This document shows, one piece after another, positions 49,798 through 60,313 of a stretch of DNA of 64,000 nt (its first letter is position 1; every line of letters starts with the position of its first letter). This stretch comes from Proteus terrae. GTDB taxonomy: Bacteria > Pseudomonadota > Gammaproteobacteria > Enterobacterales > Enterobacteriaceae. Under the pieces are notes generated by a model, which was not told where the DNA came from, made no database searches, and saw only the letters and a list, made by a program, of their open reading frames with translations. The position numbers and the translations under genes were made by a program. The stretch lies in contig NZ_PENS01000001.1 of the NCBI RefSeq assembly GCF_003144325.1, positions 248,001 to 312,000 of the forward strand, in the 5' to 3' direction.

Positions 49798-49832
49798 AAA
49801 TACCCACCTATATAAGATGGGTATTTAAGATT
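49798..49832 (-). terminator. Terminator after talB
   Basis: Inverted repeat with arms AAATACCCA and TGGGTATTT, followed on the minus strand by TCATTTTTTTT, about 25 bp past the talB stop. Confidence 0.8.
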
Positions 49833-49854
49833 TTTATAAGAATTTAACGACGAA

Positions 49855-50808
49855 TTATAATAAATCCGCAATCATTTTCTCTAATTTTTCCTGATCGACA
49901 GCAAATTTACGAATACCGTCAGATAATTTATCTACTGCCATTGGGTCAGCATTGTGCTCCCAATAGAATTGAGCTTCAGTGATAGCTTCTGGACGCGCTT
50001 TCACTTCGCCTTTATAAGATAATTTATGTTCAACTTCACCTTCAGCTTCTGATAATTCTTTTAACAGTGCTGGAGCAATAGTCAGACGATCACAACCTGC
50101 TAATTCTAAAATCTCACCTATATTACGGAAGCTTGCGCCCATAACAACAGTGTTATAACCGTGTTGTTTGTAATAGTTATAGATTTCAGTAACAGAAATC
50201 ACACCAGGATCTTCAGCAGGAGCAAATTCTTTTTTATCTGTATTGGCTTTATACCAATCCATGATACGACCAACAAATGGAGAAATCAGGTAAACACCTG
50301 CTTCAGCACATGCACGCGCTTGAGCAAAAGAGAACAGTAAAGTCAGGTTACAGTTGATACCTTCTTTTTCTAATTGCTCTGCGGCACGGATACCCTGCCA
50401 AGTAGATGCTAATTTGATAAGAATACGGTCGTTACTGATACCGGCATCATTATAAAGTTTCATTAGATGACGTGCTTTTTCGATACACGCTTGTGTGTCG
50501 TAAGAAAGACGTGCATCAACTTCTGTTGAAATACGACCAGGGATCAGTTTTAAAATTTCTAAACCGATATTTACTGCCAGTTTGTCGCAAGCATCAACGA
50601 TTTGTTGTTCACGAGAATCGCTTTGTGAACGAGCCCATTCAATCGCTTCATCAATTAATTTACGATATTCAGGAATTTGAGCTGCATTTAAAATTAAAGA
50701 TGGGTTGGTAGTTGCGTCTTGTGGCTGATACAGTTTCATTGCTGCGATGTCACCAGTGTCAGCAACAACAGTTGTCAGCTTACGCAAAGAAGTCAATTTG
50801 TTGGTCAT
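49855..50808 (-). CDS. talB: Transaldolase B
   Basis: Pentose-phosphate enzyme that moves dihydroxyacetone units between sedoheptulose 7-phosphate and glyceraldehyde 3-phosphate. The 317 residues match E. coli TalB in length. The Schiff-base lysine is Lys132 in [12 protein letters not shown], the E. coli position. The [10 protein letters not shown] motif (about residue 31) is also present. The order talB-yaaA-thrC is conserved. Confidence 0.97.
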   Translation of the reverse strand: MTNKLTSLRKLTTVVADTGDIAAMKLYQPQDATTNPSLILNAAQIPEYRKLIDEAIEWARSQSDSREQQIVDACDKLAVNIGLEILKLIPGRISTEVDARLSYDTQACIEKARHLMKLYNDAGISNDRILIKLASTWQGIRAAEQLEKEGINCNLTLLFSFAQARACAEAGVYLISPFVGRIMDWYKANTDKKEFAPAEDPGVISVTEIYNYYKQHGYNTVVMGASFRNIGEILELAGCDRLTIAPALLKELSEAEGEVEHKLSYKGEVKARPEAITEAQFYWEHNADPMAVDKLSDGIRKFAVDQEKLEKMIADLL

Positions 50809-51112
50809 TTTGTTTATCTCATCTACTAGGTAAATCTGTTTGCAGTCACCTGCGGATATCTATTGATAATAACATGGACTGCTCACACTACAAGACGCTT
50901 AGATTCATACAAAGCAATTATTTGAATGCCAAACGTTTTCGCAAAACAAAAGCGGAAAAAAACAGAAGATAATTACAGGCTGAATCGTTTAAACTGTCGA
51001 GTTTTACGACAAATAAGAGAAACTATTGTTTTTTCCTATTACTATAATTTAGTCTTTAATCGAAAGAATTTGCTATATTTGGTCAACATTAAAATAACGT
51101 ATCGAGGGAATT
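50809..51112. other. Divergent talB/yaaA region
   Basis: About 300 bp with the two promoters. A short inverted repeat (TGTCG at 50995 and CGACA at 51007) is the only structure seen. yaaA responds to OxyR in E. coli, but no clear OxyR site was recognised. Confidence 0.55.
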
Positions 51113-51895
51113 ATGCTAATCACCATTTCACCAGCTAAAACACTGGATTTCGAATCGCCTTTAGCAACAACGCACTTCACCCAACCTGAATTGCTAAAAT
51201 ATTCCCAACAACTTATCGAAGAATGTCGAAAATTATCATCTAGCGACATCGCTAGCTTAATGAAAATAAGCGATAAACTCGCAGGATTAAATGCTGCTCG
51301 TTTTGGTGAATGGCAACCTAATTTCACACCAGAGAATGCACGCCAAGCTATTTTGGCATTTAAAGGTGATGTTTATACCGGAATGCAAGCTGAACTTTTT
51401 TCTGAAGATGATTTTCAATTTGCACAACAGCATTTACGTATGCTTTCTGGCTTATATGGCGTGCTTCGCCCTCTTGATTTAATGCAACCTTATCGCCTTG
51501 AAATGGGAATAAAGCTAAAAAATAACAAAGGAAGTGATTTATACCAATTTTGGGGAAATACCATTACAGAAGCGTTAAACAAAGCACTTGAAGAACAAGG
51601 TGACAATATTCTTATTAATTTAGCATCTGATGAGTATTTTAAATCAGTTAACCCGAAGAAACTCAATGCTGAAATTATTAAACCTGTTTTCCTTGATGAA
51701 AAAAATGGCAAATATAAAGTTATCAGTTTCTACGCTAAAAAAGCTCGTGGATTAATGAGCCGTTTTATTATTCAAGAAAAACTGACCAACAAAGCACAAC
51801 TTAAAGAGTTTGATCTTGAAGGCTATCAGTTTAATTCAGCAGAATCAGAGGGCAATACCCTAGTATTTAAACGTACAGAATCTATGGCTAAATAG
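51113..51895 (+). CDS. yaaA: Peroxide stress protein YaaA (DUF328)
   Basis: Cytoplasmic protein of 260 residues. In E. coli YaaA lowers intracellular free iron during peroxide stress and binds DNA. The family signatures are visible in ISPAKTLDF (residue 4), [20 protein letters not shown] (about residue 65), [22 protein letters not shown] (about residue 103) and [15 protein letters not shown] (about residue 202). It is convergent with the large toxin gene; a terminator lies between them. Confidence 0.96.
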   Translation: MLITISPAKTLDFESPLATTHFTQPELLKYSQQLIEECRKLSSSDIASLMKISDKLAGLNAARFGEWQPNFTPENARQAILAFKGDVYTGMQAELFSEDDFQFAQQHLRMLSGLYGVLRPLDLMQPYRLEMGIKLKNNKGSDLYQFWGNTITEALNKALEEQGDNILINLASDEYFKSVNPKKLNAEIIKPVFLDEKNGKYKVISFYAKKARGLMSRFIIQEKLTNKAQLKEFDLEGYQFNSAESEGNTLVFKRTESMAK

Positions 51896-51923
51896 ATATC
51901 GTTTAATAAAACGATCAATGATG

Positions 51924-51950
51924 AAATAGCCCTTATTCAAGGGCTATTTT
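51924..51950. terminator. Bidirectional terminator between yaaA and the toxin gene
   Basis: Perfect 11-bp stem (AAATAGCCCTT with AAGGGCTATTT) around ATTC, then TTTAATT. Confidence 0.88.
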
Positions 51951-51957
51951 TTAATTG

Positions 51958-54900
51958 TTAATATTCCCAATACTTTACTACCACGGGTAATGGCGACCAT
52001 GCTGATGGTGAAGTAAATTCACTACCTTGCATTATCGTTAATTGTTGCTCATTAAACTGTGCCATTTCTTGAATAATTGCAGCAAGAGATTGCGCTGAAA
52101 GTACACTTTGTTTCTCAATAATAGAAACCGTTTTATCTGCTGCTTCATCTTGTGGTCTCTTTACAGTTAAAACAAACTGATTATCCTGCGTTTTATACTG
52201 CATATCATCATCTACTTGAGAAGCAATAAGCTTATCGTGTTCTGATAATCCTGAAATAAAAAGGTGGCTACAGCTCCCTTCATCATAAACCGTTACTTCA
52301 CCATGGCGTTTGTTCACAATATAAACATTATGGCCCACACCACCACTCAAATAGTCATCACCAAATTCTGAAATTAATAAGTCATTTCCGCTTCCTGCAT
52401 TGAGGTTATCATTTCCCTCCCCTGCAATTAAAATATGATGTCCGTGGTTAACGGCAATTTGATCATCCCCTTTTCCACCATTAATCACCGAACTATTTTT
52501 ATTACGATTAACAACAATATCATTCCCTTCCATTGGCTCAATTATGGCTAATAAATCAACCGCCTGATTTGATTGTTTTTGAGAGGCAAGCGAATAAAAC
52601 GGCGAGAAAGAAAGAGAATATGCAGATAATGTCTCTCTATTTAAGGTGAGTGATTCAGGGATCATAAGCACATCATCTTCTGCTGTTATCGTTAAATTCA
52701 GATCTGTAATAGGAACAAGTAAACGTTGCCGACTCTCTTTTGCAGGAAGAGTGAAAACCGTATTATCTTTATCAATAAAGCGAATCTGCATTCCTGATCC
52801 CCAAATACTATTAATATGAGAAGGTTCAAAAGCGAGTTTTAAGTAAATATCTGGATGATAACGATGTGATAGAACATTATTATAAAACACTAAATCAAAA
52901 CCGCTCACGTCAGATAAAAAGAAATGACTGGTATCATGATGAGATAGTTTTTCACTATTATCAGGGAATAAAATTTTAATTTTGTCACTTTTGTCGGAAG
53001 CTAAAAATGTTTCAATTTGGTAACTGTCATTCCCTGAACTAAGCGTAATAAACGAATTTTTTGTAAGACCAAAATAATAATTATTTTGAAAATTACCCTG
53101 AAGACCAAACCGTAAATTTTCTCCCGAAGAAAATCCACTATATTTTAGTTGTGGTGATAAGCTAATTTTTTTAGTTTTATTCGAGTATGAAAGCGATAAA
53201 AAACTACTATTGTCATTAAGATATAATGATTGAAGATTTTCTTCAGTATTATTATATTTATCTAAATAACTAAAATCATATAATACATCATTTTCAATAG
53301 TTTTACTTTCGTTTGCTGTTAATATAAAACCATCCATTGTTGTCAAAGTATAACGATGAGCTAATAAATTATTTTCTTTGCTACTATACACATTTCTCAG
53401 CGTCATTAAATGATAAATCGATTCATTATATTTATTACCATCATTCACTTTAATGTAAAAAATAATATCTTTTCCTTGACGATAGATAGAAGATATTTCA
53501 TCAAAATGATAATTTAGTCTTACAACACTAGACTGTTCATCATTTTTTTCATTAATAATCGTTTCAAATTGAATATTATAATTATTTTCTAAAGAAGCTC
53601 TTAATATAAGATAATTATCATTTCCATCACCGCCTTCTGCATATCCCTCTTGTAAAACCAAAGTATCATTTCCGCCTAATCCATATAATAAATCAGCACC
53701 ACCAACACCATCTAAGTAATTATCCTCTTGATTTCCATAAATAACATCATTACCCACTTCACTTCCTATAACATTTTCAACACTATCTAAATAAGCAATA
53801 ACGTGCTGATCTTGTAATACAATATTAGGCATAGAATCAGTTAATTGCTTTGAATAAAGATAGTCATTTTCTTGATACAGAAAAAGCTTTGAATGGAAGT
53901 TTTGACTGTTTGTTTGTTCTTCTGAATGCGTAAATTTGATGTAGTTATCTAATAAATTAACCTCATATCCTTGATATTTACTTGTCGTTTTTATAATACG
54001 AAGAGTATCATTTCCTTCTCTGCCATAAAAACGACTTGCATAAAGTGGAGATTCTGAGGTAAATAAATTAAATACATCATCTTTATTTCCTCCACTTAGC
54101 CTCTTAGTTCCATTATAGATATCAAAATTATTTTTAACGTTCGAAGGAGCAACAATAATATCATCACCATTATGAGTATTAAAATAAAAATCTTCGTTCT
54201 CGTCCCAACCAGATGAATAATATTTCCTATCCTGATTGGATTTAGTTAAATTTTCTATTACTTTATTTTCACCAAATAATAGGATGCTGTTTTCTTTTGT
54301 TGTTTTTATTTTTTTAATAAAATCACTATCAACAATATTATCAAAAATAGGAGAGCCATTATCAGAAATAACATCTAGATTATAACGCTTTAATTCATCG
54401 ACATAAAAATCCATATCAAAAATAAGTGTTTCATTCGTAGCAATAGCTTCTTTCGGAAGATAATATTTATACTCTGTCTTTTCTGCACGTAAATGATAAG
54501 AAAGCGAAGCTATTTTTTCTGCTTCTTCTTGATTTATATTTAATGATATTCGTTGAGAAATATATTCTCCCAAAGGATTTAAAATTGAATCTAATGTTTT
54601 CCCCATTAGATTGGGTACAACTTTATAATAATAATATTCTTGATATATTTGTTTTTCATTAGTGTAAAAATAACGACTAAGATAAGATTTCTTTTTTATT
54701 TCCTCAAGATAACTAATCGCCTTTTTATCAATCATTGCTTCTAATTGTGTTTCTGTTTCTAAATAAATAATTTCATTTTTTTTATCAGGAATAAGATCAC
54801 CTACTAAAAAGGCATAAAATCCATTATTAAGCTCTTCTATAGGTGTAAAATGAACTTTTGTTTTTGCTTCTTCGATAAGCCTTGCCGCATTGTAAATTGA

Positions 54901-57900
54901 GGTTGCTAAAGCTATAACCGCGCCAGCAACAATACCAACAGGGCCAGCAACAGTAGAGCCTGCAAGCATCGCAATAGAAACACCTAATGTAACCAATCCC
55001 GAAACAACCGCTAAAGAGCCATTGACAATATAATCGATGCGTTGTTTTTCATTTGTACCAACTGAAATTCGGCTAAAGTTGTCGTAAGCATTATAAATAT
55101 CGAATCCAATAGAAAGCACATTAAGCCCAATGCTAATTCTTGTGCTTATTTTATTGACGTATTCCAATGGGTTATGTCTATATTTTAGTAACCCTTTAGC
55201 TAAAGTAATTTCAATCATTTCAGAAAGGCCATTGTAAGCCATTTCAGACCACATAATGGCTAGATTATTAATAATCTCTTTACGTTCTTTTGCAGTTAAT
55301 AATGGGTCATTGAGCTGTTCGGCAAGCATAAATGTAGCGTTGATTGATTGCCACATACCAAACGTAATATTAGCGTAGCCAATTTTACTAATTATTTTCA
55401 TATGCCGAGGAATATTTAACGAGTTTTTCCTCAATGTATTCCAATCATTAATATCATAATTTTTACTACCTAATTTAATGATTTCAGAGAGTCTTTTAGA
55501 TGCCATTAAATAGTCAATTCTACTTGTATCATTAGAAAGTAGATGCTTAATTTTGTTTTTTTTATTATTTAATAAGGTTCTAAAAAGTGAAATAATTTTC
55601 TTATCTTCTTCACTACCAGAGAGTGAAAAAAAATAATCATTAAGATGATGAGGAACAAATATTAATTTTTCTTTCCATTTAGTCAGCATATTTAATGAAA
55701 TCGAATCTATATTTTTATTGTTTATTTTCGCACCGAGACTAATTAATAAATTTTTATCAAAAGGTATGTCATTTATTTTTACTATTTCTTTATTTTTATT
55801 AGAGCTAATATTATTCCTACTATCGAAGAAATCCAAAATATTTAAAGTACTTACTTTATTAAGTGCTTCAGCTGGTGAAGATACTTTAAGTCCCTTTTTA
55901 TTAGTCTCTATATAGATAATACGTTGAAGTTTATCAATTAATTTCTTATAGTTTTTAAATGTAGAAATATTATCGAGTAATACTCGATATAAAATACCTT
56001 TTTTATTCCCATCGAAAAATGAATTAAGTAAACTCTTTGAAAATAGGCTTAGTTTTCTTATCAAGGTTGGGTTATCATAAATTGCATGAACCACTTCAAT
56101 TGTTTTATTTGCTTTTTCAGCTAATGTCAGTGTTCCTTTTGATAAAGAATCCAATGATTGCCATTGCTGATATGTTATTTCCCCCATTAAATATTGATTA
56201 AATTTTTTATTAATCAATGGATCATGTATTATTTGTGTTAACTTATTCTCTATTTTTGTTTTACCTGAAACGTTAAAAAAAGCAGATAACTCATATTGAT
56301 ATTTTTTGTATGCAGCATTTATTGAAATATCATTATTGATAAGTTTATCACTAAGTTCTTTTAGTTTTTCCCTATTCTGTTTGACATTCATATTATCAAC
56401 TTTATTAATGATAGAACCAAGTTGAAAAATATTAATATCATAATGATTAATTTTAATATAATCAAAGATATCTAATACTGTTGTTTTATCTGAATAATCA
56501 TAAATAACAGTTCTAATATCTTTTTTGTAGCCTAGCTTAAACTCTTTATCATTGCGATAATTAGGATATTTTTTAGAAACAAATTGGTATAATTCTTGAA
56601 TTAACTTTTTACTTTCTTCTTTTATTTTTTCATTAAGCGAAGTAGGTTTTATATTATTATATTCCATATCAGAAATAATTAAATCTGATAATACTATATT
56701 TTCAAGTAAAGGTTTATCTATATGTTTTCGTTCAATTAGAGGTTTAACAATTACATTATCCTTTGATAGAGATAGTTTATTATCAATTACTTGATAAATA
56801 GGCATATTGAGTCGCTGAGCAATACCCTCAATAAAAAAATCACCATATTGATAACTTAATAACTTCTCTTTTTTAGCAAAAACAACTGTTTTTTCATTAA
56901 AAAATTGATTTTCTAAAATAATATCATGTAATTTTTCTACTTCATTTTTCTGTCTAATAAAATCTTGATTAAAAAAACATTTATCACTATTTCCTACAAC
57001 TGTAATTCGTATTCTATTTTTTAGACAATAGTCTATAAAATGATTTATTTCTGGTTTATCCTTTAAATAAAAGGCTAATTCTTCACTTTTAACACCATTA
57101 TAAAAATAATTTGTAATATCATCTTGATAGAATGAATCTATATTATCAGCAATAATATTGTCTATCATTTTATCAGTAAATATTGCATTCTCAGAAAATA
57201 GAAACTTAAAACTTTCCTTGCTGTCATCAAATAATAAATAGCTACAATCTATTTCATTCTTATTTTTATTTAATGATTTACCTAAAAGAACACTAGGATC
57301 ATCTTCATTAAGGTAGAAATTATTTGGATGATAATCATAATTTTTTTCACGATAGTTACTAAGAAAATAATCTTCTAACTGGGCTATTTCGTGAGTAATC
57401 ATTTTATTTGTAAATTGCTGATTTGCAAAAAAATCAAAATATAAATCATGATAAGAACTTAAGTTACTTTTTCTTTTCAAGTCTATTTTGTTTTCAATGA
57501 AAACGAGTAATTTATTTATATTTTCATGATCTTTATATTCTGATAATTTTTTATAATTCTCTTTTAAATGTAACTTATTTCGATCTTCAATTAGTAATTT
57601 ATTTTTTAATTCTGGAATATCAATCCCTTTAATTAACTCATTTAAGTATTGATGATCCCCTTTAAATTCAATAGTATAATCATACCCATATATACCCACA
57701 CTTCTATTTTTATCTAATAATAAATAAGGGCTTTCAATAATATTATTGTAAATAAAATTACTGACCCCATTTTTTCCTTCATTAATTTCATTAAGCATTA
57801 ATTGATAGAATTTGGCAGCAACTGAACTATTTTTTTCAGATAATGCGATTAACTTATCTTTTCCATAGATTAATTCATCATAAAACAGTTTATTCTCTAG

Positions 57901-60150
57901 TTTTTCTTTTACTTTATTTAATATATTAACAATTGATATATTTTTGCTCCCTTGATTAAAATCATCTATTTTATTAATAAGAGAAAAACTTGCTACTATT
58001 TTGTCAAAGTATATATTTCCTTTTAACACATCAATTAAAGAAGTGATTTCATTTAATAATGTTGCTTTATTTCCTTTTAATAAATAACTATTAATCTTAA
58101 TCAACTCACTGTAATATATATCATTAAATTCAATATAACTCTTATCTTTCCTTATTTCTTGAAAAGAATCAAATGTAGCTTCTTGAATACTAATATCACC
58201 ATTATCGCTTTTATTTAAGATAATCTTACTGGCTTTATCGTTTTTTATTATCTGAGAAAGATAATTTTTTATTAAATAAACCCCTTCATCGACATTTGAA
58301 TCTTTTACAATAACTTCTATAATTTTGTTATCTCTGTTAAGCTCAACAATAAGATCTCGCTGCTCATTATAATGAATAATGCGTCCTATAATGTTGTCAT
58401 TGAAAGGCAATGAAAAACCTATTTTCTTTATATTTTCAGCAACACCTTTATTTATCTCTATATTATTATAATCCCAAACACTATGGTAATTTGAAATTTC
58501 ACTTTTTTTATACTCATCGAAAATAATATATTTTTCATTATTAACTTCATGTGGACCATAAAAATCCATTTTATTCTCTAATACTTCATTTATAGATTTA
58601 ATACTAGAATATTCTAACAATTCACTATTAGAATCAAACAAAGAAAATTTATAATTATTTTCAGAGTATTTTTTATATGAAATAGCAATAGCATGATCTT
58701 TAAACCCAATAATAGCGTAATAGTCATCATTATTTTTCATAATATATTCTAAGTATTCATTAATTTTATTTTTATCAAATACTATTTTTTCTACATGTGA
58801 TCCTTTTAATCCTCGACTCTCTAATATTTGGCTATATTCAATTGATTTTATTGAATCAAAAATAAAATATTGTACTTTTTTATTTAATCTTTCCATTTGG
58901 AAATGTTGAGAAAATATAATATTTTTTATTTCTTTGATTAGATTTAATACTTCATACTCTTGTATACTACTAAATAAAATAGAATCAAGTTTATCAACTA
59001 TAGTTTCTTTTTCACTTTGATAAGAACGTATATTTTCTTTTAACCAAAATAAGTATTTATTACCTCCTTCTAAACCGCCATTCCTAACTTCAACTAAATA
59101 ATTTAAACTCAATCCATAACATAATCCAGCTAAATTATGAATATGGCTAAAATCATAATTAGTTTCTGTTGAAGTAATTAAATTAACTCGACTCATTACT
59201 CTTTCTAAAGGTTTTAATAAATCAATATATTGTGAGAATTTCTTTATAATATTATTTTTTATTTTAGTAATGAACCAACCCGTACCCGCTTTGTAAAGTA
59301 AATGTTCTCCACTTTCTGTTATCTGATTATATTTAGATTTTGCAATTGTAAATGATTCTTCTATATCATCAACATAAATATGTAACACCTTTTCTGTATT
59401 TTCTAATTTATCTCTGATAATAAAAATATTTTTGTATGAATAACTTTCATTTAATTCAATAGAAATGTATTCATTAATGCTTATTTGTTTCTTTTTCTTA
59501 ATATCATTAATTATTTCCCTAATAATATCTTTATTATTTACTTTCCAATTTTCCGTATTATTAAAGTAGCTAATATATTCTTTCCTATGATAAAAACGAT
59601 AATATATAAATTTACTATTACTGTTATCACTTATAAGATCATAAATTGTATTTATTAACTCATTCTTATTATAAAAAAAATCAGCATATCCATCAAAGTT
59701 GATAATTTTAAAAACATTATTTTCATTATCTATTTGCATAAATACCTTATTATTTTCAAAATCCAAATAGTAATCACCAGATAAATTATTCTGAATTAAT
59801 AGTTTCAATCGTTCTTTTTGAATTTTACTGGGTTCTCTACTTGCTAATTTAGCACTATTAAAAAATAAGGTTTCTATACTTAAATTTATTTCTTTTCTAA
59901 TAAAATCAAAATCTTTCGTTAAGTCATTTTTATGATACAGTAAAAAATTATTATTTATTTTTTCTAAGAATTCATCTGCAGCATATTCATTTTTAGAAAT
60001 AAAAATAGAAATATAATTCTCTGTTAATATTCTTTTTATAGACTCTATCTTGAAAAATAATTCAGACCTATTTTCTTTTATATGATTTTCTATTTTTAAT
60101 ACAATACTATTAATATTATCTTTAAACGTTACTTCTTTGAATCCATTCAT
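51958..60150 (-). CDS. Giant toxin-like protein: putative C58 (YopT-like) protease, pore-type region and RTX-like repeats
   Basis: Predicted protein of 2730 residues, no signal peptide. A likely C58 cysteine-protease region spans about residues 320-530; the candidate triad is Cys344 (AGLCYGLSLNYL), His486 (FKDHAIAISYK) and Asp506 (FSLFDSNSE). A long helical, Lys/Asn-rich middle follows. A stretch near residues 1050-1120 (ending GIAQRLNMPIYQVID) faintly recalls the ChaN/Tiki-type domain of large toxins. Residues ~1705-1755 form a hydrophobic segment (VTLGVSIAMLAGSTVAGPVG) like the membrane-insertion part of TcdA/TcdB and Mcf. Glycine/aspartate repeats of RTX type occur at about 1985-2050, 2130-2185 and 2554-2610. 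The start has AAGGAAA upstream. Much of the gene is more AT-rich than its neighbours, and it splits thrC from yaaA. No type I secretion genes are adjacent. Catalytic assignment is inferred. Confidence 0.8.
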   Translation of the reverse strand: MNGFKEVTFKDNINSIVLKIENHIKENRSELFFKIESIKRILTENYISIFISKNEYAADEFLEKINNNFLLYHKNDLTKDFDFIRKEINLSIETLFFNSAKLASREPSKIQKERLKLLIQNNLSGDYYLDFENNKVFMQIDNENNVFKIINFDGYADFFYNKNELINTIYDLISDNSNSKFIYYRFYHRKEYISYFNNTENWKVNNKDIIREIINDIKKKKQISINEYISIELNESYSYKNIFIIRDKLENTEKVLHIYVDDIEESFTIAKSKYNQITESGEHLLYKAGTGWFITKIKNNIIKKFSQYIDLLKPLERVMSRVNLITSTETNYDFSHIHNLAGLCYGLSLNYLVEVRNGGLEGGNKYLFWLKENIRSYQSEKETIVDKLDSILFSSIQEYEVLNLIKEIKNIIFSQHFQMERLNKKVQYFIFDSIKSIEYSQILESRGLKGSHVEKIVFDKNKINEYLEYIMKNNDDYYAIIGFKDHAIAISYKKYSENNYKFSLFDSNSELLEYSSIKSINEVLENKMDFYGPHEVNNEKYIIFDEYKKSEISNYHSVWDYNNIEINKGVAENIKKIGFSLPFNDNIIGRIIHYNEQRDLIVELNRDNKIIEVIVKDSNVDEGVYLIKNYLSQIIKNDKASKIILNKSDNGDISIQEATFDSFQEIRKDKSYIEFNDIYYSELIKINSYLLKGNKATLLNEITSLIDVLKGNIYFDKIVASFSLINKIDDFNQGSKNISIVNILNKVKEKLENKLFYDELIYGKDKLIALSEKNSSVAAKFYQLMLNEINEGKNGVSNFIYNNIIESPYLLLDKNRSVGIYGYDYTIEFKGDHQYLNELIKGIDIPELKNKLLIEDRNKLHLKENYKKLSEYKDHENINKLLVFIENKIDLKRKSNLSSYHDLYFDFFANQQFTNKMITHEIAQLEDYFLSNYREKNYDYHPNNFYLNEDDPSVLLGKSLNKNKNEIDCSYLLFDDSKESFKFLFSENAIFTDKMIDNIIADNIDSFYQDDITNYFYNGVKSEELAFYLKDKPEINHFIDYCLKNRIRITVVGNSDKCFFNQDFIRQKNEVEKLHDIILENQFFNEKTVVFAKKEKLLSYQYGDFFIEGIAQRLNMPIYQVIDNKLSLSKDNVIVKPLIERKHIDKPLLENIVLSDLIISDMEYNNIKPTSLNEKIKEESKKLIQELYQFVSKKYPNYRNDKEFKLGYKKDIRTVIYDYSDKTTVLDIFDYIKINHYDINIFQLGSIINKVDNMNVKQNREKLKELSDKLINNDISINAAYKKYQYELSAFFNVSGKTKIENKLTQIIHDPLINKKFNQYLMGEITYQQWQSLDSLSKGTLTLAEKANKTIEVVHAIYDNPTLIRKLSLFSKSLLNSFFDGNKKGILYRVLLDNISTFKNYKKLIDKLQRIIYIETNKKGLKVSSPAEALNKVSTLNILDFFDSRNNISSNKNKEIVKINDIPFDKNLLISLGAKINNKNIDSISLNMLTKWKEKLIFVPHHLNDYFFSLSGSEEDKKIISLFRTLLNNKKNKIKHLLSNDTSRIDYLMASKRLSEIIKLGSKNYDINDWNTLRKNSLNIPRHMKIISKIGYANITFGMWQSINATFMLAEQLNDPLLTAKERKEIINNLAIMWSEMAYNGLSEMIEITLAKGLLKYRHNPLEYVNKISTRISIGLNVLSIGFDIYNAYDNFSRISVGTNEKQRIDYIVNGSLAVVSGLVTLGVSIAMLAGSTVAGPVGIVAGAVIALATSIYNAARLIEEAKTKVHFTPIEELNNGFYAFLVGDLIPDKKNEIIYLETETQLEAMIDKKAISYLEEIKKKSYLSRYFYTNEKQIYQEYYYYKVVPNLMGKTLDSILNPLGEYISQRISLNINQEEAEKIASLSYHLRAEKTEYKYYLPKEAIATNETLIFDMDFYVDELKRYNLDVISDNGSPIFDNIVDSDFIKKIKTTKENSILLFGENKVIENLTKSNQDRKYYSSGWDENEDFYFNTHNGDDIIVAPSNVKNNFDIYNGTKRLSGGNKDDVFNLFTSESPLYASRFYGREGNDTLRIIKTTSKYQGYEVNLLDNYIKFTHSEEQTNSQNFHSKLFLYQENDYLYSKQLTDSMPNIVLQDQHVIAYLDSVENVIGSEVGNDVIYGNQEDNYLDGVGGADLLYGLGGNDTLVLQEGYAEGGDGNDNYLILRASLENNYNIQFETIINEKNDEQSSVVRLNYHFDEISSIYRQGKDIIFYIKVNDGNKYNESIYHLMTLRNVYSSKENNLLAHRYTLTTMDGFILTANESKTIENDVLYDFSYLDKYNNTEENLQSLYLNDNSSFLSLSYSNKTKKISLSPQLKYSGFSSGENLRFGLQGNFQNNYYFGLTKNSFITLSSGNDSYQIETFLASDKSDKIKILFPDNSEKLSHHDTSHFFLSDVSGFDLVFYNNVLSHRYHPDIYLKLAFEPSHINSIWGSGMQIRFIDKDNTVFTLPAKESRQRLLVPITDLNLTITAEDDVLMIPESLTLNRETLSAYSLSFSPFYSLASQKQSNQAVDLLAIIEPMEGNDIVVNRNKNSSVINGGKGDDQIAVNHGHHILIAGEGNDNLNAGSGNDLLISEFGDDYLSGGVGHNVYIVNKRHGEVTVYDEGSCSHLFISGLSEHDKLIASQVDDDMQYKTQDNQFVLTVKRPQDEAADKTVSIIEKQSVLSAQSLAAIIQEMAQFNEQQLTIMQGSEFTSPSAWSPLPVVVKYWEY

Positions 60151-60250
60151 ATTTAATTTCCTTGGTTCTAATTAATTTGTTTACTGGAAATAAAATATAT
60201 AAATTTAATTTTATATTTTTTAAATACTGATTTTCCTATTTTAGATAAAA

Positions 60251-60284
60251 AAATAGCCCAACATCTTGTTGGGCTATTTAATTA
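60251..60284 (-). terminator. Terminator of the thr operon
   Basis: Perfect 13-bp stem (AAATAGCCCAACA with TGTTGGGCTATTT) around 3 nt, T-rich on the minus strand, 34 bp past the thrC stop. It separates thrABC from the toxin gene, which therefore needs its own promoter in the AT-rich 100 bp before it. Confidence 0.88.
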
Positions 60285-60313
60285 AATACATATCTAATTA
60301 TTTAATGCGATTT

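Noticed and set aside
51958-60150. Reading the large toxin as a MARTX or Tc toxin
   Set aside because: It lacks the MARTX N-terminal glycine repeats and the inositol-phosphate-activated CPD, and has none of the Tc-type spectrin or Rhs parts.
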